A stretch of 64,000 nt of DNA. Origin: Osmia lignaria lignaria. Taxonomy: Eukaryota > Arthropoda > Insecta > Hymenoptera > Megachilidae. The notes beneath the pieces were generated by a model that saw only the letters and a list, made by a program, of their open reading frames with translations, searched no databases and was not told where the DNA came from. The position numbers and the translations under genes are program-made. Each line of letters opens with the position of its first letter. Position 1 is the first letter of the stretch. Shown here one piece after another: positions 1-11,300 of the stretch. The stretch lies in contig NC_135043.1 in NCBI RefSeq assembly GCF_051020975.1, forward strand, positions 9,920,001-9,984,000, in the 5' to 3' direction.

Positions 1-113
1 TAGTTTTATCGGTGAAAAATCCAAAACTTGCATGGTAATTGATTCTTCCCATGTTTCATTTCGCGAGCAAGGGAAGGTTGAAGCGATGAAAGCAATTATC
101 GACGTGTTCACAG

Positions 114-3100
114 ATTGCGATGATTAGCCCGGGAATGAGCTCCTGCGAGCACTCGCTGAACACCCTCAGATACGCGGATCGAGTGAAGGAATTAGCCGCG
201 ACAGATCCAACGGAAGTGAAGGTATCACCGACAGACGACGAGCGGGGATTGAAGATCGAAGAGCAGTCGAACAACAGCGTTCTATCGGACAGCGATTTGG
301 CGCAGCTTAGGTCGTTGAACGTAAGTTCGAGTCCATATCGTTTACTTTCTTTTTCCGGAAATTTACCTCATTCACCGCGTTGTTCATTTTACCCCAGGAG
401 GGTGAAATTTCGCAAGATCTTTATACCTTCCACGAGGCAGTATCCGCGCTGCAATTGCTGGAGGAGGAAGTTCTGGACACGCACAAAATGGTCATGGACA
501 ATACTACCAGATTCCTCAATGACGCGCACAGTGTGTTTAGCGCGACGCACGAAGTAGATTATGACCAAGAAGGTAAGACGGTCGAACGTATACAGGATAT
601 CCCAAATGCAATGCACAATTGTAGAACTGTAGATTCTTTGTATCAAAATAAATTGGTACACCCTTTGGACGATCGGAGAGTGTACAGTTTTCCGATTGTA
701 CCTACTTTTTGGGACACCCCGTATATGTGGACGTGTACATACGTGTGTGTACATATTTATATATTTATATATCGTTTGTTTGCAAGCAACTCTTTCTGCT
801 TAGCGTATGCGTGAACGCGCACCTACAGATAAACGTATGCTTCTTGTTACCTTGTTTCGTTCCCACTTTGCGAGATCTCGTAACTTTCGACTAGCTCCGG
901 CACGAAACTTTCACCCCTCTGTTCGCATGCATACTACGCAACTGTTTCGATACTCGTCCGTACGTTTTTACCGCGGCGTGCAATCGGTTTTTGCCCTCAT
1001 CTATTTATTTTTTCTTTTTCTTTTTCATTCTATTCCTTCTCGATTACTAAACCGGACGCGATACTTTCGCTCTCTGCCTCTAGTCCGTTGCAAAGGTTGC
1101 GCGACTATCGTAGCTACGTAAGCCGGAACTTTTAGCGATAGAAGAGACGAATCGGAAAGCAGAGGCGAGCGGGTTTAGAGTAGGAAGCGGTGCATCATTT
1201 GTGTGTATGGAATTTTGCAACAGATTCGCGCGGTAAAGATAAGGCATACGCAAGCGAGCCGTTTATACGGAATGGAGAGGACATCGGGACGAGGACAGCG
1301 ACGAGGACGTTAAATAGAACGGTGGCGAGGATGGACGATATCGAGGTCGCATCGGCCGGTGACTCGTGCTCCCGCCTCGCGAGCAGGAGCTTCCACGTGG
1401 CCAGTAAAGCTTCCTTCGCGTCTCCTTGGAAGGACGAGACGGAGCGCAGAAGCGACGCTAGCTCCTGCTGCGATTCCGACTGCGAATCGTCGTTCAACGA
1501 ACTCGTCGAGCACCGAAACGAACGAGCCTCGAGCCTCGACCGCGTTTCAAGAAGGAACCGTTTCAACGCAAACGCGACCATGCCTAATCCCGCGCCACGA
1601 TTCAAATGGTCGGTCGTTAAGAAAAAGAAAGCTCAAAAGTACCATTGGTCCGGGACGTTCAACGATCGCGTGAAAAAATATCGTTCCGTTGGAACCACGT
1701 CCGATCCGAATTACAATTACAACTTTGACGCTTTCGACGAGCAAAAGGCTACGAAGAAAACGAAACTGTCTCACTATAACGATTTAAACATGGACGAGGA
1801 GAGCAGCGAAAGTAACGAGAACGCAAAACGTAACGGTCGCAGAGGCGAAACCGACACGGCGCTGAAATCAACTCGGAAATCAACTCGTGCATCGGAGGAA
1901 CGACGAAACAGCGTGATCAAACGTGATAAAACGTCCTCCTATTTCCTCAAACGCTGCTCCCCCATTGACAGATCAGCATCCTGCAGACTTTGCAATTTAT
2001 TGCTTTCGCTAGTTAGAAATCTCATCCTGTTTTCCCTCTTGCCCACCCTCTACGTGGCGTTCTTCGTTTACGTTGAAAGAACATCGCAACATCGATAAAT
2101 GTTTGCAGAGTGCTTTTTTTAACCGTCTCGCGGTCGTTCAGATTTTAGATTCGATTAGAAGTTAAGTATCGCGTACATTCCATACTCGTCAAGGGACATA
2201 TATTTTTTTTCTTTCTTTTACTCGCGTCGCGTACACTCACCCTTCGATGATCGCCTCGATCCACGATCAGAATCGACGAAGAGTTGAATTCGGAGACCCT
2301 ACGAACAGAAGTGTCCGACATTACGGAACACGAAGGAACAAGAAACAAGGTTTTCGCGTAATCGTGGTGCGCGCCTATCGCGCGAAAAAAAACTCATTGC
2401 TTTGTAGCAGCCGTAAAAAGGATGCAGTTCGAACATCGACAGCTTCTACAACAACAACAAAGAACACAACAACGACACGTATGAACGTAACGTCACAAAC
2501 CGTTGCAGATTTGAGACGGAAAAGAGCTAAGTTTGAGTCGTCCTGCCTGAGGAGGTTCTCGTTGCGTAGACGTCTGATAGAGAGAAAACAATTTTCCGAC
2601 GGTACGACAATCATTCGATTCGCAATCATGTCAAAATACTGCTTTACCACCCTTTAATACCCCACCAGAGATACTCGCTAATTTAATCGTTCACGGTTTA
2701 CAATCCTTGAACAAGTAGCATCATCTACATTTACGCTAATGAAATCCTTGGGTCGCATAATGCTTTTTACTCGATTCACCTGAAACTTTGATGGCATCGA
2801 TTTTATATTAATATATATTAGAAAAAGAAAACCGTCGCGAATTGACGAAAACTCGAAACCCTTCTCTACCTCTTGCTTTCCTCCATAGGCGAGAACGTTT
2901 TAGCGCAGTTATTTTATTTTCTGTTCATGTACACGAATTGAATTGTTAATAAAATACATATTATTTTTATGGATTCTCGATCTAACTAACGACATTGTTC
3001 CCCTTACGCATCGGCCGAGCAGATATTCCTTTTTCGAATCAACTTTGGAAGGTCGAGGAGGAGGATAACTGGCGCGTTCCAGCCTCTCGAGTCACGAAAA

Positions 3101-3444
3101 ACATATTTGAAAACGAAACGGAACGGATACGACGGCGCCAACTCATACCAATTCGCTTCTACCTCACGCAAACTCACTGCAAGACTCTTTTTTTTTTCTT
3201 TTTTTTAATTTTTTTTCCTCCCGCTCACCAGCGTCGCGATGCAAGGCTAGCGAAAGCGAGCCGACTACTGACAAATCTGTTGTTTGTTGCAGCGTATGCC
3301 CAAAAGTGGGAACAGCTACTCGTGCAACAACGCGACACCTTGAACTCCGCGATCGATCAGGTCAGTCAGTTTCGTGGTCAGCTGTTGCAAGAGGAACAGA
3401 TCAGCCAGAAGATGACGCGAACCCGTAATTCGCGGTACAATTAA
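114..3444 (+). CDS. Klp10A: Kinesin-13 microtubule depolymerase, C-terminal part (Klp10A/KIF2-like)
   Basis: Partial gene; the start and most of the motor domain lie left of the window. Three exons read in one frame: 114-320, 398-572 and 3293-3444 (stop TAA), with acceptors ttcacag, accccag and gttgcag and donors gtaagt and gtaaga. They give 177 residues. The first exon begins in the last motor helix (IAMISPGMSSCEHSLNTLRY, then ADRVKEL), which is diagnostic of kinesin-13. The remainder is the helical C-terminal tail (HEAVSALQLLEEEVLDTHKM in exon 2, WEQLLVQQRDTLNSAIDQVS in exon 3). Family members use ATP to peel tubulin from microtubule ends during spindle assembly and chromosome segregation rather than walking. 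The last intron is unusually long (2.7 kb) and holds another ORF. The Drosophila orthologue name is inferred from family resemblance. Confidence 0.93.
1331..2098 (+). CDS. Putative intronless nested gene, possible tail-anchored membrane protein
   Basis: I do not recognise this protein. It is a 255-codon uninterrupted frame in the last intron of the kinesin-13 gene, same strand. The frame is open from 1190, but the ATG at 1331 (gcgaggATGG) has the best context and starts an acidic segment (MDDIEVASAGDSC). Next come a Ser/Cys/Asp-rich stretch (SSCCDSDCESS), a basic and aromatic segment (RFKWSVVKKKKAQKYHW, YNYNFDAFDEQ), a charged low-complexity stretch, and at the extreme C-terminus a hydrophobic helix of about 20 residues (LLSLVRNLILFSLLPTLYVA) followed by a short polar tail. 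That layout fits a tail-anchored protein, which is inference. Amino acid use looks like real protein, unlike the Arg/Ser-rich frames of the CpG-rich block. It could also be a chance frame or an alternative kinesin exon, though no good splice sites were seen at its ends. Confidence 0.5.
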   Translation: MDDIEVASAGDSCSRLASRSFHVASKASFASPWKDETERRSDASSCCDSDCESSFNELVEHRNERASSLDRVSRRNRFNANATMPNPAPRFKWSVVKKKKAQKYHWSGTFNDRVKKYRSVGTTSDPNYNYNFDAFDEQKATKKTKLSHYNDLNMDEESSESNENAKRNGRRGETDTALKSTRKSTRASEERRNSVIKRDKTSSYFLKRCSPIDRSASCRLCNLLLSLVRNLILFSLLPTLYVAFFVYVERTSQHR

Positions 3445-4330
3445 GCCCAGATAAATATCCTTTTTACGAAATCGAGATACAGAAGCGCTAAACATCACGA
3501 GATTGCGAGAGAGAGCGTACGAGCTTAACAAGGACGGAGACGAAGGAGGGAAGGAGGAGACGGACGAGAGAGTATTTCATTTTCTTGTTGCGGGATGAGG
3601 GAGGAGTAGAGGAAAATCACGAGGTCCATTTTAATATCAAAAGTAAAACGCCCACCACCTCTCTCTTCCTTCTCCTCGAGAACACGGAGAGATAACCGAG
3701 TGTAACTCCAGGTGATCAGGTGCCGCGCGATTACCGTCCATTCATCCTTCTCCTCCTTTATTCTCCGTTTTTCCCCTTTTATGCAATTAATCGAAACGTT
3801 TCGTTTCTCCGTGGTAGCGGAACCCTCGAATAAAATCGAGCATCGCGCGGCGCCTCTCCTCTCGAATCGCTGCCAAACATCATCGTAAACGCTTCACGCT
3901 TCGTCCGTTCGAAAGGCAACCGAATCGCTTTGGGAAGAGCCAAGCGCGAACCGTTTACCGCACCTGCGTACATTTTTTTTCTTTTTACCTTCTTCTTACG
4001 TATCGCGTAGGTAAACGCGTGTAAATGTATACGTATGTAAATGGCGCCGCACGCCTTCTCTCTCTATATAATGTGTGTGTATCGGTGTGTGCTTGTGTGC
4101 GTGTGTCGCGTGCGTGCGAGATAACAATGGAGGAAAATACGCGGTAGAAAGGTATCACCTTTAAAAACTTTCCATCGAAACGCTTTTTCTGTTCGCTGTA
4201 CCGGTGATAAATGTACAAGGTGCGAAGAGTACTCCTTCCCTCCGAAGGTTCCGAATAAAATTGAACAATTAGAAATCGCTGTGCGCGTCTGTCGAATCTT
4301 GCGCGCCGTAATTTGTATTTGGAGTCTTCA

Positions 4331-4464
4331 TCGAATATATCGCTGCGCGCGACTCTAACTATCTTCAAGCTGGCAGCCGATTGGCGGGGTGAACTCGGAG
4401 GAGGGGCTACAGCCAATCGGCTGCCGGCGTGAAGATGGTTAGTCGCGCGCCGCGCGATATTCGA
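4331..4464. repeat. 134-bp near-perfect palindrome with CCAAT boxes
   Basis: The left arm (4331-4385) and right arm (4410-4464) are reverse complements over about 55 bp with a few mismatches and small gaps. The loop is about 24 bp (starts ggggtgaactcgg). Both inner arms contain CCAAT boxes facing each other (CCGATTGGC and AGCCAATCGG), and both outer arms carry GCGCGCGAC-type sequence. It lies in the presumed 3' UTR of the kinesin-13 gene, so if transcribed it would form a long hairpin. Confidence 0.75.
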
Positions 4465-5710
4465 CGAGGCTCAAATGTACCCGGTTAATCGTAATCTTTT
4501 GACACGTCTTTTTTTTTTTCAATTTTATCGTGCAACGGATCATTAGTGTCATTGGATCGAAGAGAATAGCCTGACACTTTGCGATCGACGTTCCCAACGT
4601 TCCTATAATCTGAGGGGGACCTGCTACGATCGACGGAGAAAATCACTGTCAAAAAGAATCCTCGTAGAGCGGTACTATTTTATACGTTCCCGGTGTGTCC
4701 TCGATAAACCAAATCCCATCCGAGTTCGACTCTGTAGTCGTAGCCGGTCAAACAGAACAAAAATGTTAAGATATATATGTTTTTTTTTTTTTTTTTAAAG
4801 ATTCTACTATTGCTAATCGTTTTAGATATTCTTTTATATATGCTCTCCCCTTGTATCTTTTTTTTTTCCCCTCGTGATTTTGTAATCGATATAGCGACGA
4901 TTTTTCTTTTTCTCCCGTTTGATTTCAATTTATTTTTGCTTTTTTTTTTTTTAATTTTTACGAAAGTACGGTATCGAACGAACCGTGTTCCACGGACAGA
5001 AAGAGAACGGGCTTTGTAACCGCTGAAAGATTGGGAGTTAAAAAGAGATGGGAATGGAATACGGTGAACGATGAGAACGAACGTGGGAAAGTAACAAGAG
5101 ATCAAACGATAGATCGTCGACTAAGTTTGTTGACAAAATTCGATTTTTATAGAAATGTATTTATATATAGATAAAAATTCGCATGGTTGTATTGCGTATA
5201 AAGAGGAGAGGAAAAAAACAAAGCATTTGCACGTCTAGCGTTAAGAATCGCAAAGCATTCTGTTCACTCGTGATACGTATTTTAATCAATCGCGCGCTTA
5301 AACAGTCGGTGCGAACCATCTCTGTATCGTTATTTTATCCGATGAGGCATCGATAATGTTTTATTAGAAGTAAAGAAATTAAAGTTTCGTAGAAGTCGTG
5401 CGTTTAATAATTATTTTCTTTGTCTTGCCATTATTTGAAACGGTCGTACGAGGTTCGTCGAGTCAGGTAACGAGACGACGGGAAAGAGCTTTCGAAATTG
5501 CGCGCCACCGTTTTATTCTGTGTTTAAACGCGGTGTTCAAACATGCCGATGCAGTTGCATATTTTTTTATATAAGAAAATGACGTAAAGTAGAGTGTAGA
5601 GAACGAGAGGCGCGTTTGATGGCAGTAATGTACGGTCGTTCCTTAACTTTACGCTTTGTTCGTAAATACTTGTAAGAGAGAAAAAGATGAAAAATTCTAG
5701 CCCTGTTACC

Positions 5711-5721
5711 TAATAAATAAA
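5711..5721 (+). terminator. Poly(A) signal of the kinesin-13 gene (candidate)
   Basis: TAATAAATAAA holds two overlapping AATAAA hexamers. It is the last strong signal before the oppositely oriented FICD poly(A) signal, 150 bp away. Confidence 0.5.
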
Positions 5722-5868
5722 AAACAGCAGTGATTGATTTAAAGGCTGAAAAAAATGGCGGGCCCGTTTAACGCGTACCAATCGCCGATAGGTGTGCGAA
5801 AATTTGTATCGAACCGAAACGGTGAACGAAGAAAAATACAAGAGAACGATGATTTCGAAAATAACGTA

Positions 5869-5874
5869 TTTATT
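5869..5874 (-). terminator. Poly(A) signal of FICD (candidate)
   Basis: TTTATT on the + strand (AATAAA on -) lies about 420 bp past the FICD stop codon. With the kinesin signal it makes a tail-to-tail pair. Confidence 0.5.
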
Positions 5875-6291
5875 AAAAGCAGTGTACGTATTTACATTCT
5901 TCTATACGTAGCAAATAACTTGACCAGCAAGTAAGATTTGCATTTATCTACACGCGATACTTCTTTTATACGGCAAGATAGATCTACCGACGTTTAAAAG
6001 TCTTCCTCCCAGTTAAATGTACTACTTACAAAGGTTCTTACATTAGATCACAGTCTTTGATCGGATTTTGTAACGTCCATGCGTTTCTGCGATGCATTTT
6101 ATTCTAACGCGACAAAAAAATGTACGATAGAGCGGAACGGAAACTGTTGTGTAACGGAAGCATATCTGTACCGTCGACTCGTCGACGATCATGGGTTTCT
6201 CTGCGCGAATCAACGCGCAGAGAATTCTTTGGTCGTGAAAATACTAATGATACGTCGCGTGAAATTCCGCGACAATTCACCCGCATAGGTG

Positions 6292-7912
6292 TCAGTCGTC
6301 GTCCAAGCTGTCCTCACCGCTGCCATCATCCTCTAAAGCGATCGTGTCCTGCCGTTCGGTAAACAGGGTATCTTGGCTAAGAGCGGGAACTTGCCTGGAA
6401 AATTCACTGGTCGCCCACAAGAACAGATCCAACGTTTGCTCGGTACACTCGGCGATGAATCTAACGAACGGACGAACATCCCCTGTATTCGCAATCTGAA
6501 GATTTTCATAATACGTGTGACGATGCTGCTTGTGAATGATAACCGGTGGATAACCAGCCTGCATTAGGATCATGTTCATCAGCAAACGGGACGTCCTTCC
6601 GTTGCCGTCTGAAAATGGATGTATGTGCACCAATTTGTAGTGTGCCAGAGCCGCGTACCTAAAAGGAAAATGATATGGAATAAGAATATTACGCTGACGG
6701 TACGGCATTATTTTCCAAGTTTCATTCACCTGACAGGATGCATTCGAATAGCCCTCTCACTGTTTAACCACAACGCAAACTCCTCCATGAGATAATGTAT
6801 GTCACCAGGACCAGGAGGGATGTGACCACCGACGTACACCTGAGTACGTCGAAACTGGCCACCTTGGACGGGATCCACGTGACCCAAAACACGCGTGTGG
6901 ATCTCAAGTATATCTTTGATGGAAATAGATCCGACTCGGTTGACCAGAGTCGCGTTTATGTACTTCATCGCAGCGTCGAGACCTAGAATTTCGTTGTGTT
7001 CGTCGATGCTCTTACCAGCTACCGCGGTTCGCGTTTCAACGATCGCTCTGGTTTGAGCCAGATTCATCGTGTTTCCCTCTATCCCAACGGTGTGATAGAT
7101 ATGCTGGAAGTAAGCCTCCTTTTTCGCGCGAATCAACGCCGCGTTGTTATCCGGTATAGCCGATAACGCGTTTCGTTTCTCGTCTATACGCCTTAGCATT
7201 CTTCGATCCAACTCCTCCACGACCCGGGCTGTTCTCTGACTGTTTATCAGAGCACCCTCGTGATTCGGTTGGTAAGTCAATGCTCGTACGTAATACTCGT
7301 TCGCTTTGATTACATCGTTTTGCGTGTGTTCCAGGAACTCTCCGTAATGATTCAAAATATCTGGATGACGAGGAGCCAGTGCCACCGCATGCTGAAACAA
7401 TTTCACCGCTTTCTTTTGCTTTCCGGATAATTTCATCTCCAGCGCCAAGTGCAGCGACGTTAACGCCTCCGCGGTGGTCCTAGCGTTATTTTGCATTTTC
7501 AGTTGATCCAGTTGGGACGACGTGGGTAACGCTACGCCCAAAGTGGATTCATCGTACAGGTCCAACGTCCCCTCCGAGGGCAACGGAATAAATACGTGGC
7601 GAAAGTCATAGTCTGAAAGGGAGTATGGTTCTTTCGATAGAGGTTAGACGACTGGGAAGGGCAAGCTACCTGACAATTCGTATAAATTTACAGATCAGAA
7701 AAATTACCTGGTAAACCTTTGGATGCACTTCGAATGTATTGGGACAGCAAGGTGCCGATGACAGCAACCGCTACACCGGACACAAATACGAGAAACACGA
7801 CGATCCGATTTGCCGTCATAACGTTGATCGCATTCTCTTGGCTCCTATTATCCTTCACGTACGGGGACTTCTCGCCGAACGCGTAAACAAAGTTTCCACG
7901 CGACACCAACAT
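6292..7912 (-). CDS. Fic: Protein adenylyltransferase FICD (Fic-domain AMPylase of BiP)
   Basis: Three exons on the minus strand: 7912-7708, 7612-6730 and 6658-6292, joining in frame to 484 residues. The N-terminus has a single membrane segment (about residues 37-58, FLVFVSGVAVAVIGTLLSQY), fitting a type II ER membrane protein. Two TPR motifs follow (about 114-182), then the autoinhibitory helix TVGIEGNTM (Glu near 247), then the Fic core HPFSDGNGR at 376-384, matching HPFx(D/E)GN(G/K)R with catalytic His376 and AMP-binding Arg384. Known FICD proteins add AMP to, and remove it from, the ER Hsp70 BiP; the inhibitory Glu controls the switch. Length and domain order match animal FICD (about 460-490 aa). 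A ttcag acceptor-like sequence sits just upstream of the ATG, so a further 5' exon may exist. The product is certain; the exact N-terminus is less so. Confidence 0.96.
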
Positions 7913-8230
7913 GCTTTCGTCTGAAATTTCCTTCGATCAACCAGTCCCGACATAACTCCCGTCGATGTAGGTATCGTTCTACTTGTTTCTACCTTTTTCG
8001 ATCAACGAACACGGACGTAAAGTGACGCGATACTTGACCATGTGGTTCTTTTCGATTGGTTCAGGCCTTCCAACCTTCGTACTTCGTGTCGAAGCGCTAG
8101 TGTTGCTGATATTTCATCCACTGGTGAGAAACACAGGCAAAAACTAAGGTTTCTATGGTTTTCATACAAATAATGCTTCAAAATTGATTAAAATAATAAA
8201 TTAATAACTCCTCGTACAAAATTAATTTTT

Positions 8231-8324
8231 GAAACTACTCAACGACTTACCGGTCGTAAGTTACCGACGGACAGTCGGTAAGTTGTAGAGTAGTTTCCGC
8301 CGTCTTTTAACAGATGGCGCAGGA
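8231..8324. repeat. Dispersed hairpin repeat, copy 1, with CTCF-like core
   Basis: The 67-bp hairpin 8231-8297 has arms GAAACTACTCAACGACTTAC and a closing arm ending AGAGTAGTTTC. Fourteen bases later comes CAGATGGCGCAGG (8311-8323), which fits the animal CTCF core AG(A/G)(G/T)GGC. Copy 2 at 34743-34896 shares the arms and the flanking motif, and a degenerate third copy lies near 41142. It sits upstream of FICD, near where the sequence changes to CpG-rich. Confidence 0.65.
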
Positions 8325-11300
8325 GTCAATTTTTATCGGCTTACCGAAAATTAGTTTAAAAAAATATTTAGTCGTGCAATTTGTATGCATTCGAACCGTT
8401 GCCAAGTGCTGTAGTTCATAACGAAAAGTTCAAAGTGCCTAAATCGATTCGGTTTTCATGAGAATCATTAGCGACGCGTAGATGTCGCCTGCGAGGTAGA
8501 AAGCAGCGCCCTCGAGTTTGAGCGCGCGACTAGAATTCTCTGCAGTGGCACGAACGCGGAAACGTCAACGTTCCTTGCGATTTGCAATCGTAATTCGATA
8601 CGAGCCTTGGAAAGTGACCTTCGACGTAGATCATTCGGCGAATCGTTCGACGCGAACAACCGTCTTGCATCCGTAAACGTCGAACGTAAAACACGAACGT
8701 CAAATCGAGCGCGAACCACGACAGTGGATACCAACCTTAACGCGTTCGTTCGACGGAAAAATTTCGATCGCAAAAATGCCAGCGAGATTTACGATTCGAA
8801 GAAACCGCGTCCTTACAACCGGAACCGAAGGTACGATGAGTCGGCGAGGAGAAGAGGGAACGAAAAGGTACGCGATGGCTTGCAGCGTCGAGGCGAGGAG
8901 CGAAGAGGTGTGCAAGGCGAGCCGAGTCGAGGCTAGACGAAACGAAAGAAGGCGAAAGGATGCATGGCTAGGTAACCGGCGAGACAGTGCAAGACAAAAC
9001 ACGGCGAGAAACGAGGCGGGGTAACGATGCGAACGAAGAGAAGGCGAGGTAAGTCGGTGCAAGCGAATAATAGCCGAAACGACCCTGAAACCGAGGCCAT
9101 CGTTGTTCGTTGGCCCGAACAACACGCAAGCACGTTCGTTTCTCTTTACCTTCGCGCGCAATCTTTTACGACGTATCGAGCGTAAATGCTCCTGTACCAA
9201 CAAAAACATTCGACTCTTAAAATCCTCTAAAATCTTCTAAAATCTTTCAACGAAATTATCCCCGAGAAGCGTGGTAGCGAGCGTCGATAAAACGCGAAAA
9301 GCATTCGAGTTAGTTTTGCTAGTAGGTACCAGAGGGCGCTACCGAAGTACTTTACCCTGTTGGTTGATCGATTCCCAACAAACTACGAATAGAAGAAGCG
9401 TCGGCGTCGTTGACACGACGTGGCTTCTCCCTTTATTTTCGTTTTTTCCCCCAGGAAGATAGATAAATAAACCTAGCACGATTCGATTTTCAAGTAAAAA
9501 GGTCGTCTCTTCGCAAGTAGAAATTCGAAGCCTTCGAGAGGTTCGAACACGAAACCAAAAGCCGAGGAAACGGAAATGACAAATGGGAGCGATACGACTC
9601 GTTTGTAACATCGACGCTCGGTTCTGCTCTAGTTACGTTATCTTCCGATCTTTCTTCGGTCATGGTTGCGCGTTTCCGTATCGAATCATCTGGTTTAAAC
9701 CGATTCGACTCGATCGCAAACTTTTTACCGTCGACGTCTCGTTGCTCAACCGTATTATTATGAATTCGGGCACTAATTATCTCGCGACGGAGGGCGCGGA
9801 AAATTTGCGAATAACGTTGACGAGTGCATCGCGAAGCTCGGATACTAAACGGAAATACCCATGCGTCGCGCGTCGCGTTTTACCTCGCGACGCATCGCGT
9901 TGCTTTTCTTAACTACGCGGCTGAAACCTTGGCGCGACTCGCAGCCTTTCTTCCTCTATGATCGAAACGTCCGAAACAACATCGAGCGATCCGGCTCGGA
10001 TGTTTCCTTCTCGTTTATCGGTCGTTCCGAGAAGCAACTTCTGCCTCTTACAGTTGCCGCGGGTCAACGTTCCGTGATCGTAAAGCCAGGTCGCGCGTTC
10101 AGCGATACGGAGCTGGAAAAGAGAAAGGATAACCGCGGCCAAAGACGACGGATGCGCGACGCGTGCACGGAAAGGGACGACATTGAAATTAGTAATAAAC
10201 GAACGAAAAGGCTTCCTAACGCGGGATTTATTCCAAGTTTGCGCGCTCGAGGAAAAGAGAAGACGGAACGGTTTGGCGTGGCGGTCCGGGAGAATCCAGT
10301 CAGTGTCGGAGCGCTCGAAATGGCCGTGCTCGTTCGACCGGAAAACCAGGCCCGAGACGAAAAGAGAGAAAAGCGACGAAGCGAAGGAACGGGTGAACGA
10401 CTGGACGGGTCGGGGTCGAGGGAGATTTTCGATCGGTCCTCCGTATCGAGAGGGTGTCGCGTTATCGTAATTGGACGTCTATCGAATTCGCGCTCGTAGA
10501 GATCGTATCTGGGAATCTCGCGAATTGGGGAAGTTTTGACGCGTTCGAATCGCGACCACCCGAAAGGCAAAGGATTCTACGGGAAAAAAATCGATTTATC
10601 CGAAGAACCGTAAAAGCGAGAGAACGATGCAGAGGCAGCGCGTAAACCTCGTCGACGGCGTCCTTCTTCGAGAACTCGGTTCTCCTTTTACGGCGCGGAA
10701 GGTCGAAACGGAAAAAAGCGATTCGTGGAAGGCGTCTATGCTCGGTCCCTGTTCAGCTGCCGGGATAGTCGGCCACTTTGTCGGCGAGTTTATTATTCGT
10801 AACGGAGAATTCGAGAGAGGATCGAGTGGATTATCGTGAGCCTGCCCTCCGCCTCCATCGCCGACACCGTCAAACCTGCTCCGAAACTGCGGCCTGTGTT
10901 TTTTCTTATCGTCGTGCGTCGATGCATCATCGGAGGACCGATAAAACGATAAACGAAGATTATCGCGGATCGAACGCGTGACCTTCCCCAATCGCGGCCG
11001 TTTCTTTTAGTATTCCTCCGCCGCGCCGCGATCGCGTCGAGAACCGTTTCCCACGGGAAGCGGCGAACGGAGGAAACGTTAGGACCGACCCAATCGTCGA
11101 GATTTACGAGGAAAGCTTGGCAAGCTTCGCATTCTCCGCGTTCTATCGATGGACGATTCTCAAGATCCGGTAGCGTGTTTACCCTTTCCTATATCGGTTT
11201 CGCTTCCTTCTGATCGTGAGAGACCTATGCGGCACGGTCACCGAATCAAAGGCGACGTTTCCTCGAACGCGGATACCGTTCGTTCGTTTCTCGACTCTCA

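Larger units (their letters stand above)
3445..5740 (+). other. Probable 3' untranslated region of the kinesin-13 gene
   Basis: No coding frame is supportable here. The stretch holds T-rich tracts (4501, 4781, 4861, 4951), GT-rich simple sequence at 4071-4115, and a 134-bp palindrome (4331-4464, separate entry). It ends at overlapping AATAAA signals in TAATAAATAAA (5711-5721). The convergent FICD gene ends just beyond. Extent as one UTR is inferred; an earlier cleavage site is possible. Confidence 0.5.
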
